A stretch of 64,000 nucleotides of DNA. Source: Pisaster brevispinus (lineage: Eukaryota > Echinodermata > Asteroidea > Forcipulatida > Asteriidae). Positions within the stretch are counted from its first letter, which is position 1; the number at the start of each line of letters is the position of its first letter. The notes beneath the pieces are model-generated. The model made no database searches and was not told where the DNA came from. It saw only the letters and a program-made list of their open reading frames with translations. Positions 33,776 to 45,127 of the stretch are shown here, piece by piece. Where the stretch lies: assembly GCA_023634235.1 (NCBI GenBank), contig JAMKCF010000002.1:4402722-4466721 (forward strand). Reading direction: 5' to 3'. The position numbers and the translations under genes were made by a program.

Positions 33776-36190
33776 ATAATTCGTTAAAGAAATAAAGAAA
33801 TAAATAAAGTATGTGCTAAGTTGTTAAGCTTTTGATTAAAACCCTCGATGAAAAACTATTGACACAATAGGGAAAACGACAAAAGTTGTTCAAAACGGTT
33901 CAGTACGTAGAGCGCTGACACGTTATTTCTGAGGGTTTGAGGCTCACATCCTGCGATGTTTTTCTTTGTTCATTCCAAATCAACTGTTTTGATGTATACG
34001 AATGACTATGTAACTCACTAGAAATCACTAGAAATTGCATCAAATCCGTCAACTCTGAAGTTTCCAGGGAACGTTTGAGTTGGTTTGTGTATGACGGAAA
34101 GCCGTTCTCGAAATCTGCCAAATCACCAAAGATGACTTTGGTGGCCAAAAAGAACAACGACTTACTTGGTATTCGGATGAGTATTGGAAGTTGTTGTACA
34201 AATTGTATTTCTTCTCTTCTCCGTGGTCTGAGCGGTACCAGGTGACACCAGGCGGTCAACGCATAATGTTTTTGGAATCATTTACTTTTCTAGAGTACAA
34301 ACGATGCCTCAAAAAAAAACCTCCAACGAAAAATAATAGTAAAGTAATGTTTTAAGAGGTTCCAATAATCTGTTTTCAGTCTAGACAAATACAAGGTTAC
34401 AAATTGACCCGGATTCCGGTTCCAGAGGACCTTGTTACTGAACTTCTTATTTTCTTCTTGTTTTAATGAGATATCGCCCAACTCAAAAGGCCGGACGGCC
34501 ACTTCAAGGTGAGGGCTACAACCCATATCAACTGTCACCAGAGGCACGTTGCCACCTACTCCTGGGGCTGGAAAAGGGTTACCCCTTCACAGTCCATAAG
34601 GATATAGGCATGGGTATCACCCACTAGGAGAATGCACCACCTTCCCAACTTGTTACGAAGCAATGATGGTTTTACCCTAAGCACTAAAACAAAGAGCCAT
34701 TGATAAAAGGGTAATAGCACCAATAGTATCATCCGAAGTCAAACGAAATATACGTTTTTCCTAAACTTTTACAATATTGAGGTCTTCGGCCAACATAATA
34801 CAATTCTAAATGATTTATTGTGCGTATTTGTTGGCATACCTTTACCGGAAGATGACGTTATTGAAATTTCTTTTGTGGGATACTTTCAACCAAACCTTTT
34901 GAAGAAACACAGGACCAAAATTGTTTGTTGTTGTTGTGTAAGGTTTACGTTTTGGAAATAAAAGTAAAAGACCGAATTGAATCACTGGAGAGTAGTTGTC
35001 ATCCAGGTCCTTCCGTCTGGTGTCGTCATATTTTGTGACGTGAATGAACCCGTCTTAACGCCATCTGTGATCGACAGTGACTGTATTCTTACAGTGACAC
35101 AATTTATAATAAATTGTGACGTCCTTCTTTCTGTCATAATAAAGTGTTATCTAACCCAACCTGTCCTTCTGCCTTTATCTTTGCCGGTAACTCGTTTTTG
35201 TTGCATCCGTTCACCACAAAATTGTCAAACTATCGTTAGTATTCATCAAGAGTCATAATGTAAATAAAAAACATATATACACAAACATTTCATCAAATGT
35301 TACCACGACAGCCGTTTTTGTGACAATGCTGTAACGATTAAGCGTGTCTTATTGGTTTGTTTTCGTTTCAACATTTGTTAAATACGCTTGATGTTTGTTT
35401 ATAACAAACAAGTACTGCTCTGTTACACCTGATAATATAAACTGCGTTGTATACAATGTACATTCTAAATCTGCGCCATATCCGGCTGTTATCGAAGACT
35501 TTCTGTTTTATGGTTATAGTATTTTTAATATGCTAATTTTCAGACTTTCAGGCCTAGAAACAAAGTAGAATCACCAACATGGGCCCAGTATAAAATAAAT
35601 GGTTATCGTGCGTTTGCTCGTGCGTAAGTAACTATGTTTTATTTGAATAAAAAGCTGCCACATATTTTAAGCGCTCGCCCTGATAGCAAAGAATGGTGAT
35701 TGCAAGCACATAATTTGACGGTAAGCAGAGCAGTGAAATTGGGCCTTGGTCTCATCGAATCATTCTCGGACCCGAAAGCGGGCGGTCAAACGTTTATAAC
35801 ATGAAACAAATAGTTGAATATTCGGTTTGTTTTTTAGGGAAACGGATTAGAAACAAATTAATAACAGTACACAAAAAGTTGAATTACCCATTTTGGGGGG
35901 AATCGAATAACAAACAATTACAGCATCCCAACTAACACAAAATAGTGCCCTATAACATAAGTGTTAAGTAGTCCCTAAAAAACGGTCGGACGTTGAAGTC
36001 TTCGGAAATCAATGTAGGTGTACTTCTGGAGTTCCGTAAAACCGAAACGCTAGAATTAATACCGCATTCATAAAAGAGCCAATTTGAAGAAAAAAACAAA
36101 CAACAACAACAACAACAACAACAACACCTAATTTGTATACTTACGAATAATGTTATAATCGCTTTTTTTCTTCCACATTTTTAATTTCAG

Positions 36191-36997
36191 ATGAAGATTA
36201 CCTCAACATTGGCCCTTGTTTTTGGATTAATTAAAATTCAGTTCATGGTGGCTACATTTGCAGTTTCACCCGATCCCGATGTGACGTGTAATTCCTGCTG
36301 CCAGGGCCGAGACGGAATACATGGAATTCCCGGATCAAACGGGAACCATGGGCCAGTGGGTCCAAGAGGTGATGCAGGCTCTCCTGGTGAGGTTGGTGAA
36401 CCCGGGACTAAAGGCGACAAGGGGTCAGATGGACTGGTTGGTGAGCAAGGCGCTAAAGGGGATCATGGACGAAAGGGAGAGCAGGGAGTCGGTCAACCAG
36501 GAAAACAAGGACCTCAAGGTATGCCTGGAATGGATGGTTTGAAGGGGGAGAGAGGTGACCATGGACCAGCTGGACAGACTGGTGAAGCAGGTGAATGCAG
36601 TACGCGACGGTCAGCCTTCACTGCAGTGAGGAATACCGACTTCAGCCCTCCATCCTCCTTTGATCCTCTGCCCTTTGAAGAGTTACTGTTTTCAGAGGAA
36701 AGAACTGATTCCAACTTGAGTAACGGCACGTTTACATGTACTGTCCCTGGGATATACGTCTTCATGTTTTCAGTCCTGAAACTATCAAGTGAGTCTCACC
36801 TGTATGTTCGTCTGATGAAGAACCCTAACACTGTTGTTTCAGGTTATGTATACGCTAAAGATTCTCATCATGTGAGCAGCAGTGCGGTTGTTCCCCTGCA
36901 CTATGGAGATCAAGTTCACTTAGCTGTAAGCGGTCAAGTATATAGTAACTATGAACATTACTCGTCTTTCACTGGATTCCTGTTGTACGAAATCTAA
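36191..36997 (+). CDS. Secreted collagen-tailed C1q-domain protein, copy 2
   Basis: Same length (268 residues) and architecture as copy 1: signal peptide about 1-25, Cys33/36/37, collagen stalk about 39-135 and C1q domain about 138-268 ending TGFLLYEI. The stalk has Gly at 122, so the triplet register that is broken in copy 1 is intact, apart from the shared one-residue slip at 99-101. Against copy 1 I count 6 changes in residues 1-137 and 29 in 138-268. The head changes cluster in surface-type segments (221-227 and 251-255). No stop or frameshift, and AATAAA follows the stop closely. This is likely the better preserved of two functional paralogs. A lectin-like or complement-type recognition role is inferred from the family. 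Confidence 0.94.
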   Translation: MKITSTLALVFGLIKIQFMVATFAVSPDPDVTCNSCCQGRDGIHGIPGSNGNHGPVGPRGDAGSPGEVGEPGTKGDKGSDGLVGEQGAKGDHGRKGEQGVGQPGKQGPQGMPGMDGLKGERGDHGPAGQTGEAGECSTRRSAFTAVRNTDFSPPSSFDPLPFEELLFSEERTDSNLSNGTFTCTVPGIYVFMFSVLKLSSESHLYVRLMKNPNTVVSGYVYAKDSHHVSSSAVVPLHYGDQVHLAVSGQVYSNYEHYSSFTGFLLYEI

Positions 36998-37001
36998 ACA
37001 A

Positions 37002-37007
37002 AATAAA
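37002..37007 (+). promoter_or_regulatory. Polyadenylation signal of C1q gene copy 2
   Basis: AATAAA begins five bases after the stop codon. The aligned copy 1 hexamer is AATAGA. So close to the stop, it may be weak or chance. Confidence 0.4.
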
Positions 37008-37069
37008 AATACACACGAAAATGAAATATTTTAGACAAATAATTAAATACACGAAAACTAACATATACT

Positions 37070-37687
37070 TTAACCCTGCGAGCAGCACCGCCCACATGTA
37101 ATCCTCAATGAAACCCTCTAGTTTGACATTCTAAAGTCACCTTTAACATAGCGCGCTATACAGGACAGGCATATTATAGGATAGCTTGGGCTCCAGCTGG
37201 AGCTTATTCATGTGTGTACAAAGTATAAGCCCATTGTGTTGTGTGCAGATCTAATCCCCTTGAGTTTCACTACTGGCTGCCAAGCTAGCAAAGCCCAATG
37301 CTATGAGTCTAGTCTAGTCTAGTGTAAATAAACAGCCGTTCCCACACAGACAGGCGCTGTCTATACTGTTTTATGTCCATGTTTCAGACGACTGTTTTAT
37401 GTACTGCTCATATTGTATGGCATTTACTGTACATAAATAAATCATGTAGGCCCTACTGTACACGTAAGTGGCAGTTACTGTAAAAAAAATTCAACCTATA
37501 AGTTGCCTGAATGCTTCAATCCTTTCTAGGTGTGTCCAGGGGGACCTCCGTTCATCTATACAGACCCTTAGAAAAGGGATTGTGTCAACCAAACAATGTT
37601 ATAAACGCGTAATAGAAACTGCCTTCCGTGAGCTCCCCCTTTGACGCTTGTGTAATTTGAGGGGCGGTGCTGCTCGCAAGGTTTTAA
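37070..37687. mobile_element. piggyBac-like MITE with TTAA target sites
   Basis: Terminal inverted repeats of about 20 bp: CCCTGCGAGCAGCACCGCCC at the left, and at the right GGCGGTGCTGCTCGCAAGG, which reads CCTTGCGAGCAGCACCGCC in complement. TTAA flanks both sides (37070-37073 and 37684-37687, two extra bases at the right). TTAA targets with ends beginning CCC are typical of piggyBac-superfamily elements. No transposase is encoded, so it is non-autonomous. It is absent from copy 1, where about 415 bp of different DNA occupies the interval. Confidence 0.75.
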
Positions 37688-40168
37688 GCAAGTAATTGTA
37701 AACAGACAAACAACAGTAACAATTTGACATATATCGACCTTAATACAGGTTTAATGAACATAATCCATGATGGCAACCTATTATGGACATTTTAAATTTG
37801 GTAAACAAACACGTAAAACAAAATCATCAAACAACGTTAAAACGTAACCCTTGTTGTCAACTTGTGTATTTACAATTTGACTCTAGATAATGTACGATAA
37901 CAAGTCGGACGATTTTGTGTTAATTTGACACAGCATTGTTAAGCTAGGGGGGAAACGAAATGGTGCGATACATTGTTTGTGCCCCCTCCTTCCACCATTG
38001 GTGCCGTTAAAATGAAATCATATATTGTTTCTCCTCGTAATTACAAGTCTCTACATGTTTCAATGAAATGTTAAATGGTTTGTATTTTGTCCAAAGCAGA
38101 AGAAACAGGAGTTGTTCCTTTGAGGCACCTATATGCCCATTTGCCCTAAGAAGAATCACTTGTACTGTAGCTGTCTAAGCAAATCACTACTTAATGCACA
38201 ACTATATATTTACTCCACCCTCTCAGATTTTCCCATTCTTTTGCATTTTACATCATTTAAAATTATAAACTTTGAAAATTCTGCTCTTTTTTAAATTCAT
38301 TTCTTACAAAGTGGTTTTCTTTTCTTCAAATAAAATTACACTCAACACCTTCGCTCTTGAGTGTCAGTTTGATATTAGCGTGTAATACATTTTTTATGGA
38401 GAACTCAATCCCTTTTAAATCGCCCAAAGCATTATATAAATATACCCTTTTGACTTAATCAAAAATATCAAGCAAAGGTTATTTGGGTTTGGGCTCACAT
38501 AAAATATAAAAGGGGGCACGATCTCACTGATAAAGCCTTGCATCTATCTGCTCAATCAGCTATTTATATGACACCCTTTGTTTACACAATTCAGCATGAA
38601 CTTCAACATATCTTATATATTGACTTGTCAACTATTGGGCTGTACTTTGAGTACATATAATGTTAAGTACTATTATGAGTGTTGATGTTTAATCAATAAA
38701 ACCATAATTGAATTTGATTTTTTAAGTACGCAACAATTCCTCTCTGGACCATGCAGACCAATCTGTTTTTCTTGTCCGATAACGTGTGAATTTTGCTGTG
38801 AAAATGTTTCAAATAAAATTGCACTTGTTTACGTTTTAACGTGAGGTTAGTGACTTGTAAGTGTACCCTTCTGTCTTCGGGGACTCTTTTAACTAGGGAA
38901 TTAGTTCATCACAAAATCGTATTTAAACGTAAAATCCCTCTTTAAAGGCAATTCCCTTGGTCGTAAAAGAAATAGGTCGTCACGGAAAATCAGTTTGTAT
39001 TACTAAAAAAACAAATTAATTATGAATAATAACTGATACACTTTTTGAAAAATACAGTGTGTCAAAGTTGACTATCATTTTCAGAGTGTACTAGAAGTGA
39101 AAGCATATAATGCCAGAGTTATGGAAGTTTTGATGTGTCACCCGGATGTGTTAAATGCTTATTAGCTTATTAGATTACTACCTGGGCGGAGATATGAAGT
39201 TGGCAGGGACTTAGTGGATCGGATCGAGGGGGCTTTTCGTTACTAACTTCACTGCCGCGGAGTCAGTTCTTAATTGGTTTAAACGTTTTGACCAACTTGC
39301 TCCAGTCATCTCCTACCTTCCCCATACTTAGCAACTAATAAGCTTGACTGTTATTTTCAGAACTACGTAGTTTCCCAGAGTAGTCTCCCGAATTCCAAAA
39401 TCTACTCAGCGACATTAGAATAAAGAGCTAGACCTAGTTCCTTAAGAACAAATTTACACAGCTAGTAGATATACACATGGTGTTACCGCAAACCGTATTT
39501 ACACCGGCTTATATCTTGTAATGATTTGAAATTGTTAGGTTTGTTATGAATCGTAAGGAAAAGAAAACCAATATTAATTTGGACGAAAATCAATTTGCGT
39601 TTCAGCTTCCGGGCCAAAAACCCCTAATAAAGTATTATCAATTACACTACATATTTGTACATGTTTCAGTTGACATATTACGTTATATGAATATCTAGAT
39701 TTTGCCATGATTTGAGGTATAAATCGAGTGCTTGGGTGTTAAGGCTAGTTTGAAGTCATATTTACTTATTTGGTTTCGTACATTTTGACAGGTAGATGTC
39801 CTCCTAAGACTGTCATACCTGTACATGCAAAGAAAAGCGAAAGGTGTGTTCTGATGCCATCAAAGCATTTGACTAATTTATTGTTTGATTTGCTTTCAGC
39901 AGCTCAGAAATAATACAATAACAAAGGGATTTTACACCAATGGTTTATTAAGAGTATATTTGAAAAATATCATTACCGGAGGTAGGGCCACAATTTCTAG
40001 ATTTATTAGCGTATTGCTTCTTTATATGTTTAATAAACAATAATTAGACACATTGATACACTAAAAGTAACCTGTGAAAGTTGAATACAATGTCTACTTG
40101 CTGAACAAAATTAACAAACTATCACAGTTTTGTTTATAAAAATGTCGGATCCATCCACGTTTAGCGAA

Positions 40169-40544
40169 GTGACTGCGAGTACCAAGCGCATCCCTGGACG
40201 CAGCAATCGCAAAAGGAAACCAACCTTCAGTAATCAGAGAAACTGTTCATTTATGCAGGATTTGTTCCTCAGATTCCATTTTAAATTAATTTGTGTTTTC
40301 TAATCAAAGGGATCATTCCAGAGGATTAAACAAAATAAAAACAACAAAGCAGGTTGCCTTCTGCCCTTAATTACCGACGTTATAACAAATAAGCCCTTGG
40401 GCGGAAGTTACAACAACGGAGTCCTTACCATTTAATACCTTTATGTTTTATTTCCTTACACTGCAGTTGTTATTGGACACAAATCGGGCCGAGGTTTTGT
40501 GTACATTAAATAATGGTGTATGACAAACAAGTATATAGATATAT
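40169..40544. other. No gene
   Basis: Unique AT-rich DNA between the right limit of the duplication and the leader of minisatellite array A. Confidence 0.5.
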
Positions 40545-40663
40545 ATTTCCAAATTCAATTCAATCTAAGAAACACAGCGGGCGTTTTTGTAATGGTTTAC
40601 AGTTCAATGAAAAGATATAGTCAAAACCAAGATTGGATCCCAAACTGAGATCGCAGTAGAAGG
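40545..40663. repeat. Conserved leader of minisatellite array A
   Basis: About 120 bp preceding array A closely resembles 60040-60165, which precedes array D (shared GAAACACAGC, TTTTTGTAATGGTT, AGTTCAATGAAAAG and AACTGAGATCGCAGTA). Arrays B and C lack it. Confidence 0.8.
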
Positions 40664-43600
40664 GATGCGGTGCTTCTAGAGGGAACAGTTGGGTGCGGGG
40701 CATCTAGAGGGAACAGTTGGGGGCGGGGCATCTAGAGGGAACAAATGGGGCGGGGCATCTAGAGGAAACAGTTGGGGCAGGGCATCTAGAGGGAACAGTT
40801 GGGTGCAGGGCATCTAGAGGGAACAATTGGGGCCGGGGAATCTAGAGGGAACAGTTGGGTGCGGGGCATCTAGAGGGAACAATTGGGGCGGGGCATCTAG
40901 AGGGAACAGTTGGGTGCGGGGCATCTAGAGGGAACAGTTGGGGTGGGGCATCTAGAGGGAACAGTTGGGGTCGGGGCATCTAGAGGGAACAGTTGGGTGC
41001 GGGGCATCTAGAGGGAACAGTTGGGGGCGGGGCATCTAGAGGGAACAGTTGGGTGCGGGCATCTAGAGGGAACAGTTGGGGGCGGGGCATCTAGAGGGAA
41101 CAAATGCGGGCGGGGCAACTAGAGGGAACAGTTGGGGTGGGGCATCTAGAGGGAACAGTTGGGTGCGGGGCATCTAGAGGGAACAGTTGGGGGCGGGGCA
41201 TCTAGAGGGAACAGTTGGGTGCGGGCATCTAGAGGGAACAGTTGGGGGCGGGGCATCTAGAGGGAACAAATGCGGGCGGGGCATCTAGAGGGAACAGTTG
41301 GGTGCGGGGCATCTAGAGGGAACAGTTGGGGGCGGGGCATCTAGAGGGAACAAATGCGGGCGGGGCATCTAGAGGGAACAGTTGGGGTGGGGCATCTAGA
41401 GGGAACAGTTGGGTGCGGGGCATCTAGAGGGAACAGTTGGGTGCGGGGCATCTAGAGGGAACAGTTGGGGGCGGGGCATCTAGAGGGAACAGTTGGGGGC
41501 GGGGCATCTAGAGGGAACAAATGCGGGCGGGGCATCTAGAGGGAACAGTTGGGGTGGGGCATCTAGAGGGAACAGTTGGGTGTGGGGCATCTAGAGGGAA
41601 CAGTTGGGGGCGGGGCATCTAGAGGGAACAGTTGGGGCGGGGCATCTAGAGGGAACAGTTGGGGGCGGGGCATCTAGAGGGAACAGTTGGGGTGGGGCAT
41701 CTAGAGGGAACAGTTGGGTGCGGGGCATCTAGAGGGAACAGTTGGGCGGGGCATCTAGAGGGAACAGTTGGGTGCGGGCATCTAGAGGGAACAGTTGGGG
41801 GCGGGGCATCTAGAGGGAACAGTTGGGGGCGGGGCATCTAGAGGGAACAGTTGGGGCGGGGCATCTAGAGGGAACAGTTTGGGGCGGGGCATCTAGAGGG
41901 AACAGTTGGGGGCGGGGCATCTAGAGGGAACAGTTGGGGGCGGGGCATCTAGAGGGAACAGTTGGGGCGGGGCATCTAGAGGGAACAGTTGGGTGCGGGC
42001 ATCTAGAGGGAACAGTTGGGGGCGGGGCATTTAGAGGGAACAGTTGGGGCGGGGCATCTAGAGGGAACAGTTGGGGGCGGGGCATCTAGAGGGAACAGTT
42101 GGGGGCGGGGCATCTAGAGGGAACAGTTGGGGTGGGGCATCTAGAGGGAACAGTTGGGTGCGGGCATCTAGAGGGAACAGTTGGGTGTGGGGCATCTAGA
42201 GGGAACAGTTGGGGCGGGGCATCTAGAGGGAACAGTTGGGGGCGGGGCATCTAGAGGGAACAGTTGGGGGCGGGGCATCTAGAGGGAACAGTTGGGGTGG
42301 GGCATCTAGAGGGAACAGTTGGGTGCGGGGCATCTAGAGGGAACAGTTGGGGCGGGGCATCTAGAGGGAACAGTTGGGGTGGGGCATCTAGAGGGAACAG
42401 TTGGGTGCGGGGCATCTAGAGGGAACAGTTGGGGCGGGGCATCTAGAGGGAACAGTTGGGTGCGGGCATCTAGAGGGAAAAGTTGGGGGCGGGGCATCTA
42501 GAGGGAACATTTGGGTGCGGGCATCTAGAGGGAACAGTTGGGTGCGGGGCATCTAGAGGGAACAAATGCGGGCGGGGCATCTAGAGGGAACAGTACGGGT
42601 GGGGCATCTAGAGGGAACAGTTGGGTGCGGGCATCTAGAGGGAACAGTTGGGGTGGGGCATCTAGAGGGAACAAATGCGGGCGGGGCATCTAGAGGGAAC
42701 AGTTGGGGGCGGGGCATCTAGAGGGAACAGTTGGGGGCGGGGCATCTAGAGGGAACTGTTGGGGCAGGGCATCTAGAGGGAACAGTTGGAGGGGAGCATA
42801 TAGAGGGAACAGTTGGGGGCGGGGCATCTAGAGGGAACAGTTGGGGGCGGGGCATCTAGAGGGAACAAATGCGGGCGGGGCATCTAGAGGGAACAGTTGG
42901 GTGCGGGGCATCTAGAGGGAACAGTTGGGGGCGGGGCATCTAGAGGGAACAGTTGGGTGCGGGCATCTAGAGGGAACAGTTGGGGGCGGGGCATCTAGAG
43001 GGAACAAATGCGGGCGGGGCATCTAAAGGGAACAGTTGGGGTGGGGCATCTAGAGGGAACAGTTGGGGGCGGGGCATCTAGAGGGAACAGTTGGGGGCGG
43101 GGCATCTAGAGGGAACAAATGCGGGCGGGGCATCTAGAGGGAACAGTTGGGGGCGGGGCATCTATAGGGAACAGTTGGGTGTGGGGCATCTCGAGGGAAC
43201 AGTTGGGGCGGGGCATCTAGAGGGAACAGTTGGGGGCGGGGCATCTAGAGGGAACAGTTGGGGTGGGGCATCTAGAGGGAACAGTTGGGTGCGGGCATCT
43301 AGAGGGAACAGTTGGGTGTGGGGCATCTAGAGGGAACAGTTGGGGCGGGGCATCTAGAGGGAACAGTTGGGGGCGGGGCATCTAGAGGGAACAGTTGGGG
43401 GCGGGGCATCTAGAGGGAACAGTTGGGGTGGGGCATCTAGAGGGAACAGTTGGGTGCGGGGCATCTAGAGGGAACAGTTGGGGCGGGGCATCTAGAGGGA
43501 ACAGTTGGGGTGGGGCATCTAGAGGGAACAGTTGGGTGCGGGGCATCTAGAGGGAACAGTTGGGGCGGGGCATCTAGAGGGAACAGTTGGGTGCGGGCAT

Positions 43601-45107
43601 CTAGAGGGAAAAGTTGGGGGCGGGGCATCTAGAGGGAACATTTGGGTGCGGGCATCTAGAGGGAACAGTTGGGTGCGGGGCATCCAGAGGGAACAAATGC
43701 GGGCGGGGCATCTAGAGGGAACAGTACGGGTGGGGCATCTAGAGGGAACAGTTGGGTGCGGGCATCTAGAGGGAACAGTTGGGGTGGGGCATCTAGAGGG
43801 AACAAATGCGGGCGGGGCATCTAGAGGGAACAGTTGGGGGCGGGGCATCTAGAGGGAACAGTTGGGGGCGGGGCATCTAGAGGGAACTGTTGGGGCAGGG
43901 CATCTAGAGGGAACAGTTGGAGGGGAGCATATAGAGGGAACAGTTGGGGGCGGGGCATCTAGAGGGAACAGTTGGGGGCGGGGCATCTAGAGGGAACAAA
44001 TGCGGGCGGGGCATCTAGAGGGAACAGTTGGGTGCGGGGCATCTAGAGGGAACAGTTGGGGGCGGGGCATCTAGAGGGAACAGTTGGGTGCGGGCATCTA
44101 GAGGGAACAGTTGGGGGCGGGGCATCTAGAGGGAACAAATGCGGGCGGGGCATCTAAAGGGAACAGTTGGGGTGGGGCATCTAGAGGGAACAGTTGGGGG
44201 CGGGGCATCTAGAGGGAACAGTTGGGGGCGGGGCATCTAGAGGGAACAAATGCGGGCGGGGCATCTAGAGGGAACAGTTGGGGGCGGGGCATCTATAGGG
44301 AACAGTTGGGTGTGGGGCATCTCGAGGGAACAGTTGGGGCGGGGCATCTAGAGGGAACAGTTGGGGGCGGGGCATCTAAAAGGGAACAGTTGGGTGTGGG
44401 GCATCTAGAGGGAACAGTTGGGGCGGGGCATCTAGAGGGAACAGTTGGGGGCGGGGCATCTAGAGGGAACAGTTGGGGGCGGGGCATCTAGAGGGAACAG
44501 TTGGGTGCGGGGCATCTAGAGGGAACAAATGCGGGCGGGGCATCTAGAGGGAACAGTTGGGGGCGGGGCATCTATAGGGAACAGTTGGGTGTGGGGCATC
44601 TCGAGGGAACAGTTGGGGCGGGGCATCTAGAGGGAACAGTTGGGGCGGGGCATCTAGAGGGAACAGTTGGGGGCGGGGCATCTAGAGGGAACAGTTGGGG
44701 GCGGGGCATCTAGAGGGAACAGTTGGGTGCGGGGCATCTAGAGGGAACGGTTGGGTGCGGGGCATCTAGAGGGAACAGTTGGGGGCGGGGCATCTAGAGG
44801 GAACAGTTGGGGGCGGGGCATCTAGAGGGAACAGTTGGGGGCGGGGCATCTAGAGGGAACAGTTGGGGTGGGGCATCTAGAGGGAACAGTTGGGGTGGGG
44901 CATCTAGAGGGAACAGTTGGGGGCGGGGCATCTAGAGGGAACAGTTGGGTGCGGGGCATCTAGAGGGAACAGTTGGGGGCGGGGCATCTAGAGGGAACAG
45001 TTGGGGGCGGGGCATCTATAGGGAACAGTTGGGGGCAGTGCATCTAAAGGGAACAGTTGGGGTGGGGCATCTAGAGGGAACAGTTGGGTGAGGGGCATCT
45101 AGAGGGA
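40664..45107. repeat. Minisatellite array A (27-28 bp XbaI-site unit, about 160 copies)
   Basis: Tandem units contain CATCTAGAGGGAACAGTT joined by short G-rich linkers that vary (GGGTGCGGGG, GGGGGCGGGG, GGGGTGGGG, GGGCGGGG, AATGCGGGCGGGG). Each unit holds the XbaI palindrome TCTAGA. The G-rich strand is always plus. A higher-order repeat of 1131 bp is present: about 42090-43220 repeats nearly unchanged as 43221-44375. The unit reads open in several frames on both strands (HLEGTVG, ASRGNSWG, PLDAPRPQLF), so short open frames here are not genes. Confidence 0.97.
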
Positions 45108-45127
45108 AGTGACCAGTATGCAATAAC

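Larger units (their letters stand above)
31183..36190 (+). other. Intron 1 of C1q gene copy 2
   Basis: From the donor at 31183 to the acceptor TTAATTTCAG ending at 36190. It is non-coding as far as I can see. Longer than the copy 1 intron because of the roughly 620 bp insertion and the internal duplication, despite lacking the 355 bp segment of copy 1. Confidence 0.65.
29815..40168. repeat. Segmental duplication, copy 2 (C1q locus)
   Basis: Direct-orientation counterpart of 1-16337. It begins in alignment at GTCGGAC (29815) and ends at GTTTAGCGA (about 40168). It keeps an intact C1q gene. Copy-specific features are a roughly 620 bp insertion (32256-32875), an internal duplication of 31857-32160 at 33003-33303, a TTAA-bounded inverted-repeat element (37074-37683) and a (CAA)n run at 36100-36127. 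It has no Ngaro element at 37897-37903. Confidence 0.92.

Noticed and set aside
40664..45107. CRISPR-like array of 28 bp repeats, or a repetitive protein gene
   Set aside because: There are no unique spacers, only a continuous minisatellite in animal DNA. The frames are open only because the unit lacks stops in some registers, and they change register at each linker length change.
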